A stretch of DNA of 64,000 bases from contig NZ_CP108381.1 in assembly GCF_035956715.1 (NCBI RefSeq), positions 4,248,001 through 4,312,000 of the forward strand, given 5' to 3'. A program made the position numbers and the translations under genes. Shown piece after piece: positions 43,861 through 52,005 of this stretch. Source of the stretch: Nocardia sp. NBC_01329. Lineage in GTDB: Bacteria > Actinomycetota > Actinomycetes > Mycobacteriales > Mycobacteriaceae. The notes below the pieces were generated by a model. It did not search any database and was not told the DNA's origin. It saw only the letters and a program-made list of their open reading frames with translations. Numbering within the stretch: position 1 is the stretch's first letter; the number at the start of each line of letters is the position of its first letter.

Positions 43861-45951
43861 TCAGTGGTGTGATCCGCCCAGTGAGGACCCACCGCTCGCG
43901 TTCCCGCCGCGCGACGAACCACCATCGCCACCGGAGGATTTCGCTCCTCCGGACTGGAAGCCACCGGTGTGCGAACCGCCGGAGGAATCCGAACCGCCCC
44001 CGAACCCGCCACCACCCGGCACCGCACCACTGCCGAATCCGTCCGAGCCGCCGAAGCCGCCGGGACCGGCGGAACCGCCCGAGGACTCGGAAGCTCCGGA
44101 ATGTCCGGAAGAGGCACCGCCCGAGGCGTCACCGGTCCCGGAGTTCGCGCCACCGCCGGTGTCCGACCCACCGATCCCTGGGGCGCCGACCCCGGACCCA
44201 TCACTGCCGGCACCGGCGTCACCCGGGCTGTTGCTGTCACCCGCACCGCCGCTGTCTCCCGCACCGCCACCGTCACCCGCACCGCCACCGTCACCCGCAC
44301 CGCCACCGTCACCCGCACCGCCGCTGTCTCCCGAGTCGGCCCCGGGCACCGGCCATCCGCCGCTCGGCAGACCACCGGGCCGGCCCCCGCCCGCGGATTC
44401 GTTCCCGTCACCTGGCGTCGAACCCGGAATCCCGATATCGGGCACGCCGGGAGTCCAGCCGCCCGCATCACCGCCACCGGATGGGCCGCCGGTCTCCCCA
44501 TCCGGCCCGTCGCCTCCCGGCGGATCGCCGGGTGCCGGGCTGTCCGTTCCGCCGTCCCCGGGCGCCGGCTGCTCCGGGCCCGGCCCGGCGGCCGGGGGGA
44601 GCTGAACACCGGAATGCCCGAACGGGAGATGGCCGAATCGTGCGGGATCGATGTGGCGCGGCCGGGATTCGGGGTGATCGTCGTGCGGGGTGTGGTGTGT
44701 TCCGGTCCCGGAGTCGCCCGCCCGCCCCGGTGCTACTCGCGACGGGGCGGGCGCGGAACCGGGCATGGGCGGGCCGTAGGGCCGGGTCGCCGCGGCGGGG
44801 GTGATCAGCGCCGAAGGGCTCAGGGGCGCATAGGACACGGTCCATCCGGTATTCGACCGCTCCACCCGTGCCTCGCCGTGGATCTCGAACATCACCGCCC
44901 CCGGGCTCTGCAGCGGAATCCGGTCCTGGTCCTGGTGTTCGGTATCGGCCGGCCCGCTGCCGAGGATGGTCGCCGCTGACATGGCGACAGCCGAGAAGAG
45001 CGCGGCGCCGGAGAAGATCGGCGGATGCTTCACCCGACCGGACCCGCTCGGTGCCGCGCTCTCCGCGGCCATCGCGGCGGCGCCGAGTGCGACGCACTGC
45101 CCGGAGTCGGCGGCCACGGTCACCGGCAGACCCAGTTCGGCCAGGGTCTCGGCCACCTGCGCGGGCCGCGCGGCCCCGCCCACCACCAGCACCTGGTCGA
45201 TATCGGAAAGCGAGACACCTGCCGAACGCACCGCTGCCCGCACGACTTCCAGGGAATCGCGCACGTGTTCGCGGCGCAACCCCTCCGGATTCACGAAGGA
45301 CACGAGCGATACGGTGCCGGTATCCGGTTCGGCCGGCCCGATGGCCCGGTCACCGGCACAGCGCGCGATCATCGCCCCCAGCGGCCGGGCACCGAACTCA
45401 TAGGAACGGACCGGGTTCCCGACCACCGGATGATGGGGCCAGTCCGGCCCGGTCCGGACGACGGCCACATCGAGACTGTTTCCGCCCAGGTCGTAGATCA
45501 GGACGAATCCGGTGTCCAGCGGCCCGTGTTCGGTATCCAGCCAGTGGGCGGCGGCCACCGGTTCCGGCACGAGCTGAACGTGGCCCACACCGGCGAGGTC
45601 CAGGCTCTGTCCGAGCAGATCGAGCTGTTTACGGCTGTATCCGGCGGGATGGGTGACGACTACCGCGGCGGCCGGTTCCGCGGTCACCAGACCCTGCACC
45701 ACCGAGGCGAAGATCGTCGCCGGTGACCAGATTCGGCCGTCCACGTATACGGACTCCGGATTCCGCCCCAGATCGGCGAATTCGTTGATCGCCGTGGAGA
45801 AGCGGGTGATCCCGCCGAGTCGCGCGGTCCCCCCGCTGTCGAATCCGACGGCGGTTCGTCGTGTCCGGACCACCGGCCGCGCGTCCTGTATTCCGGCGCG
45901 TGCCGAGACCACGTTCACCGTACCGATGCTGATACCCAGCCCAGAAGTCAA
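43861..45951 (-). CDS. Hsp70-like ATPase domain with transmembrane helix and Gly/Asp-rich tail
   Basis: Residues 1-300 form a DnaK-like nucleotide-binding domain: phosphate loop 1 is GLGISIGTVNVVSA, phosphate loop 2 is IYDLGGNSLDVAVV and the adenosine loop is VLVVGGAARPAQ. The substrate-binding half of Hsp70 is missing. A transmembrane helix follows at about 311-332, then about 360 residues rich in Gly, Asp, Ser and Pro. Within this tail the 6-residue unit AGDGGG is repeated, encoded by 18-bp tandem repeats near 44240-44335. The predicted layout is a cytoplasmic ATPase head with an extracytoplasmic repetitive tail. The 696 residues do not match a chaperone of known function. A lone gene, divergent from the Lrp regulator. 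Confidence 0.88.
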   Translation of the reverse strand: MTSGLGISIGTVNVVSARAGIQDARPVVRTRRTAVGFDSGGTARLGGITRFSTAINEFADLGRNPESVYVDGRIWSPATIFASVVQGLVTAEPAAAVVVTHPAGYSRKQLDLLGQSLDLAGVGHVQLVPEPVAAAHWLDTEHGPLDTGFVLIYDLGGNSLDVAVVRTGPDWPHHPVVGNPVRSYEFGARPLGAMIARCAGDRAIGPAEPDTGTVSLVSFVNPEGLRREHVRDSLEVVRAAVRSAGVSLSDIDQVLVVGGAARPAQVAETLAELGLPVTVAADSGQCVALGAAAMAAESAAPSGSGRVKHPPIFSGAALFSAVAMSAATILGSGPADTEHQDQDRIPLQSPGAVMFEIHGEARVERSNTGWTVSYAPLSPSALITPAAATRPYGPPMPGSAPAPSRVAPGRAGDSGTGTHHTPHDDHPESRPRHIDPARFGHLPFGHSGVQLPPAAGPGPEQPAPGDGGTDSPAPGDPPGGDGPDGETGGPSGGGDAGGWTPGVPDIGIPGSTPGDGNESAGGGRPGGLPSGGWPVPGADSGDSGGAGDGGGAGDGGGAGDGGGAGDSGGAGDSNSPGDAGAGSDGSGVGAPGIGGSDTGGGANSGTGDASGGASSGHSGASESSGGSAGPGGFGGSDGFGSGAVPGGGGFGGGSDSSGGSHTGGFQSGGAKSSGGDGGSSRGGNASGGSSLGGSHH
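44240..44335. repeat. 18-bp tandem repeats in the Hsp70-like gene
   Basis: About five units of caccgccaccgtcacccg or close variants lie in frame and encode AGDGGG or AGDSGG. The length of the tail probably varies between strains. Confidence 0.85.
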
Positions 45952-46508
45952 TTTGCTATCCCGTCAACGCACCGAGACCACGTCCTTACGAAAGAGCCAT
46001 GGGCGCGGTCGTTTTCCAAACAGCGACCACAGGTTAGCTGCACCGGCGTAGATAAATCGAATAATCAGCGATGAAAAGTGCTGTTACGGAACGTATCCCC
46101 GTTCATACCCGCGGAAACCAACCGGAGGTCCACAATTCCTCATTTCGAAAACACGACCCTGAACAGCAGAAATCAAAGTTCATCGAGCGGACATCAGAAC
46201 GTCCGCCTCCTTGTCCGCGCGTAAGACCCGGTGACGTAGTTTCCTTCGCCGACAGCGGCTACCCGCCGGTAACGGGTCGATAGCTATCGAAGGCATATTC
46301 ACCGATGACCAGCGGAGTTCACCCAGCCGGTGCAATGCTTCGAGGTCCGAAAGCCACGCCTTGGCCCCGGGACACGATTCCGGTCGGCCGCCGCGACTCC
46401 GCCCGATTCCGGCGTGCGCACGGCCCGGTGTCCGGCCCGACTCGGCACGCGGCCGGACAGCTGTCGTCAGCTTGCTGCCGGATTCCGGCATGCGCCTATC
46501 CTGTTGTA
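45952..46508. other. Intergenic region between Hsp70-like and Lrp genes
   Basis: Part of this stretch (about 45960-46200) is less G/C-rich than its surroundings. A short stem gcggac/gtccgc lies at 46187-46206. Small open frames here give no recognisable protein. It should hold both divergent promoters. Confidence 0.45.
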
Positions 46509-47474
46509 GTGGATCCGGTCATGCTGGACGCTGTCGACCAGCGTTTACTACACGCTCTCCAGATCGACGCGCGCGCGCCGTTCAGTACGATCGCCGCCGT
46601 CCTGGACATATCGGACCGCACCGTGGCCCGCCGGTTCGGGCGGCTCCGAGCCACGGGAGCGCTCCGGATCAGCGCGGTGCCGCATCATCATGTCGCCGCC
46701 GAAGCGCGATGGCTCGTACGCCTGCGGGTCCGGCCGCACGGGGCCGCCGCCGTCGCCCGCGCATTGGCCGCACGTCCGGACACCGCCTGGGTCACCGAGC
46801 TGTCCGCCGGTGCCGAGATCGTCTGCCTCTTCTGTGTCCCCGACGCCGGTATGCCACCACTGGCGACCCTGTCCCGCCACCCCGATATCGTCGACGTCAC
46901 CGCCCAGCGGCTACTGCGTCAGCTGATGGCCGACCGCTGGCGCGGGCGTACTTCGGCACTCACCGAACAGCAGCTGGCCGGGATCCCGGCCCGCGGGCCG
47001 GCCGCTCCCGCTCCGATCCGGCTCACCGACCTGGACCACCGGCTGTTCCGGGCGCTGGCCGCCGACGGCCGTACAGCCTGCGCGGACCTGGCGCGGCGGG
47101 TGGACTGGTCGGAATCCGCGGTACGCCGGCGCCTGACCGAACTGCGCGATGCCGGAGTGCTGCGGTTCGACATCGAGGTGGAGCCCGCATCGTTCGGCTA
47201 CTCCACACAGTGTGTGCTGTGGCTGTCGGTCGGGCCCGCGCTGTTGACCACGGTCGCAGCGAGCCTGGCCGCGGACCCCGAAACGGCCTACCTCGGCGCG
47301 ATCACCGGTAGCCACAACCTCTTCGCTGTGACGATATGTCGCGACACCGAAGCCCTGTACACCTACCTCACCGACCGGATCGCGGCACTTCCCGGCATCG
47401 AGCGGGTCGAGACAGCGCAGATCACCTCGTATGCCAAACGTTTCGCCCCGGCCGGGGTAGGTCGGGCGAGCTGA
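46509..47474 (+). CDS. Lrp/AsnC-family regulator with two DNA-binding domains
   Basis: The 321-residue protein repeats the AsnC layout: a first helix-turn-helix (LHALQIDARAPFSTIAAVLD, ISDRTVARRFGRLRATGALR), a first ligand-type domain, a second helix-turn-helix (DWSESAVRRRLTELRDAGVL) and a second domain. Such double-length Lrp proteins are common in actinobacteria. The GTG at 46509 is six bases after a good -10 box (tatcct, 46497-46502), so the message is probably leaderless. Its targets are unknown; the Hsp70-like gene is divergent. Confidence 0.9.
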   Translation: MDPVMLDAVDQRLLHALQIDARAPFSTIAAVLDISDRTVARRFGRLRATGALRISAVPHHHVAAEARWLVRLRVRPHGAAAVARALAARPDTAWVTELSAGAEIVCLFCVPDAGMPPLATLSRHPDIVDVTAQRLLRQLMADRWRGRTSALTEQQLAGIPARGPAAPAPIRLTDLDHRLFRALAADGRTACADLARRVDWSESAVRRRLTELRDAGVLRFDIEVEPASFGYSTQCVLWLSVGPALLTTVAASLAADPETAYLGAITGSHNLFAVTICRDTEALYTYLTDRIAALPGIERVETAQITSYAKRFAPAGVGRAS

Positions 47475-47508
47475 GCGCACGGCCACCGGCACCGCGGACC
47501 TCACGGGA

Positions 47509-47710
47509 TCAGGGGGCCTGCCGGTCGTAGTGGTGCTGGGCGGACACCACCTCGGCGGTGTTTCCGTAACGGCCGGACGCTCAGGGCGGTCAGGATCAGC
47601 AAACCTCAACGGCCGGCGATGTGGTCGAGTACCTCGCGTGCGGGGCAATCGCTGTTGAATGTGTCACTCGTCAGCGGCCAGGTCGCCCCATCCAACGGCT
47701 TGCCTACCAC
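47509..47710 (-). pseudogene. Internally deleted HxlR-family regulator
   Basis: From the GTG at 47710 the frame reads an HxlR-type beginning (TSDTFNSDCPAREVLDHIAG), hits a stop, and in other frames continues GLLILTALSV and then the usual C-terminal end NTAEVVSAQHHYDRQAP followed by TGA at 47509. The middle of the domain is gone, so this is an HxlR gene with an internal deletion and frameshifts. It is divergent from the NAD(P)-binding gene, which HxlR proteins often control. Confidence 0.75.
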
Positions 47711-47739
47711 CGTGCCCGGAGCTTACCTCGAGGTATGTT

Positions 47740-47769
47740 CTTACTTTTGGTAAGCCTTTGACCTACGCT
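47740..47769 (+). promoter_or_regulatory. Inverted repeat over the promoter of the NAD(P)-binding gene
   Basis: cttac (47740-47744) and gtaag (47750-47754) form an inverted repeat over a likely -35 box (ttactt, 47741-47746). The -10 box tacgct (47764-47769) is six bases before the ATG at 47776, suggesting a leaderless transcript. The repeat is of the type bound by HxlR repressors. Confidence 0.55.
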
Positions 47770-47775
47770 GCGGCC

Positions 47776-48615
47776 ATGGTCACAGTTGTTTTCGGAGCCA
47801 GAGGTAATGTCGGCCGCCACGTCGCGGCGGGACTCATCGAAAGAGACGAGCAGATCCGTACGACGAGCCGGGAGCCCGGCGCGGGAGACTTCCCGACGGG
47901 GGCGCACGTTGTCACCGCCGACCTGGAACGCCCCGAAACACTGCCCGCCGCACTCGAAGGCGCCGAGCGCGTATTCCTCTACGCCGTCCCCGACGGAGTA
48001 GACGGTTTCGTGAAAGCGGCGCGCGACGCCGGGGTACGACAGGTCGTTCTCCTGTCCTCCGGAGCGGTCACGCCGGGCGACACCGCGGACAACCCGATCG
48101 CCCGGATGCACGCCCGTGTCGAGTCCGCCATCGAGGAGTCCGGCCTGAGCTGGACGTTCATCCGGCCCGGCATGTTCGCGACGAACGCACTGTGGTGGTG
48201 GCAGAAATCCATCCGGGAGAAGGGCATCGTCCGCATGCCGTATCCCGAAGCCCGGACAGCGCCGGTACACGAGCGAGATCTGGCGGCACTGGCGGTCACC
48301 GCGCTGACCGAACCCGGGCACGGGGGTCGCGTCTATCCCGTAGCGGGACCCGAGGCATCGACGCTGCGGCAGCAGGTAAGGGATATCGGGACAGCCCTCG
48401 GCCGGGAGATCCCCCTCGAGGTGGTCTCGGTGGATCAGGCGCGTGCCGGACTCGGCGAGACCATGCCCGCGATAGGCGTGGAGGCCGTCCTCGCCGGATG
48501 GCGGGCGGGAACCGAAGCACCGCCCGAGGTATCGACGCTCGTCGAGGAGATCACCGGCCGTCCGGGCCGCACGTTCGCGCAATGGGCGAAAGATCATGTG
48601 ACCGACTTCCGTTGA
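47776..48615 (+). CDS. NAD(P)-binding protein, NmrA/atypical SDR family
   Basis: The 279-residue protein begins with the Rossmann motif VVFGARGNVGRHVAAGL and continues like NmrA-type atypical short-chain dehydrogenases (ADLERPETLPAALEGAERVF, VLLSSGAVTPGD, SWTFIRPGMFATNALWWW). Members reduce quinones or sense NADP; this one has no extra domain. The ATG at 47776 is chosen because it follows a -10 box directly. The divergent regulator next to it is broken, so expression may now be constitutive. Confidence 0.88.
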   Translation: MVTVVFGARGNVGRHVAAGLIERDEQIRTTSREPGAGDFPTGAHVVTADLERPETLPAALEGAERVFLYAVPDGVDGFVKAARDAGVRQVVLLSSGAVTPGDTADNPIARMHARVESAIEESGLSWTFIRPGMFATNALWWWQKSIREKGIVRMPYPEARTAPVHERDLAALAVTALTEPGHGGRVYPVAGPEASTLRQQVRDIGTALGREIPLEVVSVDQARAGLGETMPAIGVEAVLAGWRAGTEAPPEVSTLVEEITGRPGRTFAQWAKDHVTDFR

Positions 48616-48701
48616 CCCACCACGGCGGTAGCGCCGGCGGAGACCGGCGAGCGATCCGAATCCACCGGCGCGTCCGCCCGACACACATCACAAACGTGCG
48701 C

Positions 48702-50291
48702 TCAGGCCCGGCTGAAGAAGCCCCGCCCGGATTTCGCGGGCCGCAGTACCGCCCCGGCAGCCCGCACCTGTGGCCGACGCCCGCGCAACAGGCGATCGAA
48801 CGCCTCCGCGCTCCCCGCCGGCCCGGGCAGACGACCGGCGTTGAAATCGTCGGCCAGCTGCTGCACGGTCTCTTGGGCGCAGGATTTGTTGGTTCCGATG
48901 AAACCGGTGGGCCCGCGCTTGATCCAGCCCGTGACATACGTGCTCGGGAACACCGCGCCTTCCGGCCCGTCGAGGACCCGGCCGGCCTGGTTCGGAACGA
49001 CCCCGCGCTGTTCGTCGAAGGGCAGGCCGGGCGTCGGCACACCCCGGTAACCGACCGAGGTGAGCACGAGGCCGGTCTCCAGCAGATCGAAATCGCCGGT
49101 GGGCACGGCGCCGACGCGGCCGTCGGCCCCGGTCACCGGTTCGGTACGGTCGACCTCGATTCCGGTGACGGTGTCGGGTCCGAGGATCCGGCTGGGCGCG
49201 CTCCGGTAACGGAAGACGATCCGCCGTCGCTGCCCGGCCGGACGGTCGGCCACCCCGCGCAGCAGTTTCAGTTTCTGTTCGACCTGATAGGGCAGGCCCG
49301 CCACGGCCGGCGGGAGTTCGCCGTCGACGACGATATCCACATCCGAACCCAGCAACCCGACGAATTCGGGGACCGTGAACGCCGATTCGGCGGGGCCGCG
49401 CCGGCCCAGCACCACGACCTCGCGGACGGCACTGCGGCGCAGTGCCTCCAGCGCGACCGGCGCGATATCGGTGCCCGCCAGCTCTTCCGGATCGGTCGTC
49501 AGGATACGGGCCACGTCGAGTGCGACATTGCCGTTGCCGACGATCACGACACGGTGCTGCGACAGATCGAACTCGTGGTGCTGATGATCGGGGTGGCCGT
49601 TGTACCAGGCGACGAAATCGGTGGCCGAGACATTTCCGGCCAGGCCCTCACCCGGGATACCCATTTTGCGGTCGGTGGACGCCCCGACCGCGTAGATCAC
49701 CGCGTGGTGGTAGGCGAGCAGTTCCTCGTGCGAAATATGCTTGCCCACTTCGATATCGAAGTAGGAACCGAATCCGGGCTGTCGCGACATCACATCGAAC
49801 AGATCGGCGACCTGACGGGTCTTCGTGTGATCGGGCGCGACGCCGTAGCGGGCCAGGCCGTAGGGAGCCGGCAGCCGGTCGAACACCGTGACCCGCACAT
49901 CGGGCTGGGTGAGCAGTTCGTCCGCCGCGTACATCGCCGAAGGGCCCGAACCGACCACCGCGACCCGTAGCGGGCCACGGTCGGTGGTGTCGATCGACGG
50001 CGCAGGGACCGGTGGCGCCAGCAGCGGTCGCGGCCGGGACTGCCGGTAGAAGTCGGCATTGATCTCGATGAACGGCTGCTGCTCCGCGGTCAGTTTCTTC
50101 GAGGAGGTGATGGCGTCCACCGGGCAGGCCGAGGCACAGGCTCCGCAGTCCACGCACGCGGCCGGATCGACGTAGAGCATGTCCGCGGTCCGGAAATCGG
50201 GTTCATCCGGGGTGGGGTGGATGCAGTTGACCGGACAGGCGTACACGCAGGAGGCGTCACTGCAACACGACTGGGTGACGACGTAGGGCAT
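48702..50291 (-). CDS. Ferredoxin-NADP reductase with N-terminal ferredoxin domain (FprB type)
   Basis: The 529-residue protein joins a bacterial-type ferredoxin (cysteines 9, 15, 19, 23 and 46, 49, 52, 56 in CVYACPVNC and CVDCGACASACPVD) to an adrenodoxin reductase-like flavoprotein. The FAD motif is RVAVVGSGPSAMYAADELL and the NADP motif is VVIVGNGNVALDVARIL; the C-terminal block GWIKRGPTGFIGTNK is typical of this family. It passes electrons between NADPH and iron-sulfur partners. It follows the diiron oxygenase gene by 17 bases, so it is probably its dedicated reductase. The ATG at 50291 fits; the frame remains open upstream only as a shadow. Confidence 0.95.
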   Translation of the reverse strand: MPYVVTQSCCSDASCVYACPVNCIHPTPDEPDFRTADMLYVDPAACVDCGACASACPVDAITSSKKLTAEQQPFIEINADFYRQSRPRPLLAPPVPAPSIDTTDRGPLRVAVVGSGPSAMYAADELLTQPDVRVTVFDRLPAPYGLARYGVAPDHTKTRQVADLFDVMSRQPGFGSYFDIEVGKHISHEELLAYHHAVIYAVGASTDRKMGIPGEGLAGNVSATDFVAWYNGHPDHQHHEFDLSQHRVVIVGNGNVALDVARILTTDPEELAGTDIAPVALEALRRSAVREVVVLGRRGPAESAFTVPEFVGLLGSDVDIVVDGELPPAVAGLPYQVEQKLKLLRGVADRPAGQRRRIVFRYRSAPSRILGPDTVTGIEVDRTEPVTGADGRVGAVPTGDFDLLETGLVLTSVGYRGVPTPGLPFDEQRGVVPNQAGRVLDGPEGAVFPSTYVTGWIKRGPTGFIGTNKSCAQETVQQLADDFNAGRLPGPAGSAEAFDRLLRGRRPQVRAAGAVLRPAKSGRGFFSRA

Positions 50292-50308
50292 GGAGGTACT
50301 ACCGCCGC

Positions 50309-51322
50309 TCAGGCCGCTTTGCCGGCGACGGCGCGCAGCGGCTCGGAACGGTACCGGGTGGAGTGCCCGTCGATGCCCAGCGCCTTCCACACCCGCTTGG
50401 CGATCGGGTTCATGAGGCCGATCTCCGCGGCCAGGGCACGGACATCGCCGAAGTAGTCGCTGAAGGTCCGCTTGGCGTCGTCCGAGCCGAAGAACAGGTC
50501 CTTGCGCACGCTGTCCGGGATATCGAACTCGTCGAAGAACGCCTTGGGCGGGGTCACGATGGCGCGGCCCAGGATCCACATGACGATCGGCATGGCCAGC
50601 GACAGGACGAACTTGTTGCGGGCCGAGGATTCCGGTACGTGCTTCTTCAGGAATTCGTGGGCGAAGGAGATGTGGCGGGCTTCCTCGGCCACATGGATCG
50701 CCATCACGCCGCGCATGATCGGGTGTACTTCCTCGCCGGAGCGCAGCACTTCCTTCTGGATGTGGTCGATCGGCTCCTCGCCGCCGAGCACCGCCATGAA
50801 GAACAGGTTCGGGAAGGCGACCGCGACCGGTACGGCGATATGCCGGATCTGGCGTACCAGCGGGCCCATACCCGGAACGTCGACGCCGATCCGGTTGACC
50901 ATCTCCTGGAACATCAGGGTGTGGTTGTGCTCCTCGATCATCTCGTGGGAGCAGTACCGGAACTCCGGGTCGCCGTTGGGCAAGCCGAAGATGTGCTGCA
51001 TCATGCCGCTGATCAGGATGGCCTCGAACTGCAGACCCACCTTGGCGACATTGGCCTGGCGGTACTTGCCGAGCGCGATCTTCTGCTCGTGCGACAGCGC
51101 CCGGTACCAGGCGTGACGACCGACCGTATCCCCGGATTTCGGCAGAATCCACCGCTCCGGCCGGGTATCGGCGGCGAAGTCGGGATGATCCCAGTCGATA
51201 TCGGTGAACGGATCGAAATTCCGGTTGAGGGAGCCCTCCGACAGCAGCAACAGCTTCTCCGCGTATTCCTGAGCCTGCGCGACCAGTTGGTCGTCGGAGA
51301 CCGTGGTGGCTGAAGACGTCAT
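50309..51322 (-). CDS. AurF-like diiron oxygenase (N-oxygenase family)
   Basis: AurF oxidises aryl amines such as p-aminobenzoate to nitro compounds; relatives act on other substrates. The protein is about 337 residues and almost all helical. Metal-binding motifs are seen in HEMIEEHNHTLMFQEM and HVAEEARHISFAHEFLKKH, with further glutamates in FEAILISGMMQ. The ATG at 51322 has GAGAGG eight bases upstream; a GTG at 51328 is also in frame. It is followed by a ferredoxin reductase gene, giving a self-contained two-gene oxygenase operon. The substrate is not known. Confidence 0.92.
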   Translation of the reverse strand: MTSSATTVSDDQLVAQAQEYAEKLLLLSEGSLNRNFDPFTDIDWDHPDFAADTRPERWILPKSGDTVGRHAWYRALSHEQKIALGKYRQANVAKVGLQFEAILISGMMQHIFGLPNGDPEFRYCSHEMIEEHNHTLMFQEMVNRIGVDVPGMGPLVRQIRHIAVPVAVAFPNLFFMAVLGGEEPIDHIQKEVLRSGEEVHPIMRGVMAIHVAEEARHISFAHEFLKKHVPESSARNKFVLSLAMPIVMWILGRAIVTPPKAFFDEFDIPDSVRKDLFFGSDDAKRTFSDYFGDVRALAAEIGLMNPIAKRVWKALGIDGHSTRYRSEPLRAVAGKAA

Positions 51323-51525
51323 CGTCACTGCCTCTCGTCGATAAATCGGGCTTAACTGTTTCCCATAGTTACAGCTACGCCGGGGTACGTCAACACGACC
51401 ACCCCCGGCGGCAGGATCACACCACCGGCGTGGCGAGCATCACTCCAGCTCGAGCTGTGTTTTTGGCGCCGCCTGCGGCGGCGCGGGGGTTGAGGGCTGT
51501 GTTTTCGGCGCGCTGGCGCGCGCGG
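51323..51525. repeat. Region with two GC-hairpin repeats upstream of the oxygenase gene
   Basis: Starting at 51454 the plus strand has agctgtgtttttggcgccgc... gcgcgggggttgagg, and then a second version, ctgtgttttcggcgcgctgg...cgcgggggttgagg, about 43 bases later. Each is ctgtgttt, a GC-rich stem and gggggttgagg. The same ctgtgttt-plus-hairpin module follows hrcA and cysA on the minus strand. The oxygenase promoter should lie between 51323 and about 51420. Confidence 0.65.
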
Positions 51526-51617
51526 GGGTTGAGGCCCTGAAGTCTCGCCGTTCAGGCCTCGAGACTCGCGCTTCGCGCATGCGCTTCGAGGCCTGAACGG
51601 CGAGACGGCCTCAACCC
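51526..51617. repeat. Large nested hairpin
   Basis: gggttgaggcc (51526-51536) pairs with ggcctcaaccc (51607-51617), and inside it a 21-bp perfect stem (51542-51562 with 51586-51606) encloses a 23-base loop that contains gcgcttcgcgcatgcgc. No gene ends here on the plus strand. It may be a strong terminator, a structured RNA or a mobile repeat. Confidence 0.7.
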
Positions 51618-51759
51618 TTTGGGGTGTCTCGTAGAACTCGACTCGGACGGGTTGCGTCAGCAGGAACGTCCCGATTCGGATGTCTGATCCACTGCCCACT
51701 CCAGACGTCCCGATCCGGACGTCTCACACCTCTGCCCACCCCGGATGGTCACCATCAGT

Positions 51760-51972
51760 GTCGGGGCCCGCCCCGGTTCTGGAGCGACGAAGCGATGGAG
51801 CGCAGCGACTGAGCGTAGGAGTGAAGAACCGGGGTCACGAGGGCCCCGACCGCCCCGCCGAAGGCGGGGCAATCAAACACAGTCGGGGCCCGCCCCGGTT
51901 CTGGAGCGACAGAGCGATGGAGCGCAGCGACTGAGCGCCGGAGTGAAGAACCGGGGTTAATAGGGCCCCGAC
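51760..51972. repeat. Pair of 91-bp palindromic repeat elements downstream of cysA
   Basis: Two copies, 51760-51850 and 51882-51972, have the same two-layer inverted ends as the copies near hrcA and differ from each other at only a few bases, mainly next to the right end (gtcacga against gttaata). They are 122 bases apart; the linker holds the stem gccccgcc/ggcggggc. Confidence 0.9.
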
Positions 51973-52005
51973 CCGCCCCGCCGAAGGCGGGGCGAATAAA
52001 CACAG
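51973..52005 (-). terminator. GC-rich hairpin directly after cysA
   Basis: On the minus strand, just after the cysA stop codon, AGCTGTGTTTATTC leads into GCCCCGCC-TTC-GGCGGGGC. The same module follows hrcA. Confidence 0.65.

Noticed and set aside
44240..44335. Regular repeats that could suggest a CRISPR array
   Set aside because: Units are contiguous 18-bp repeats without spacers and encode AGDGGG in frame.
46071..46283. 70-residue plus-strand frame before the Lrp gene
   Set aside because: No good ribosome-binding site or family resemblance, and it lies in a promoter region.
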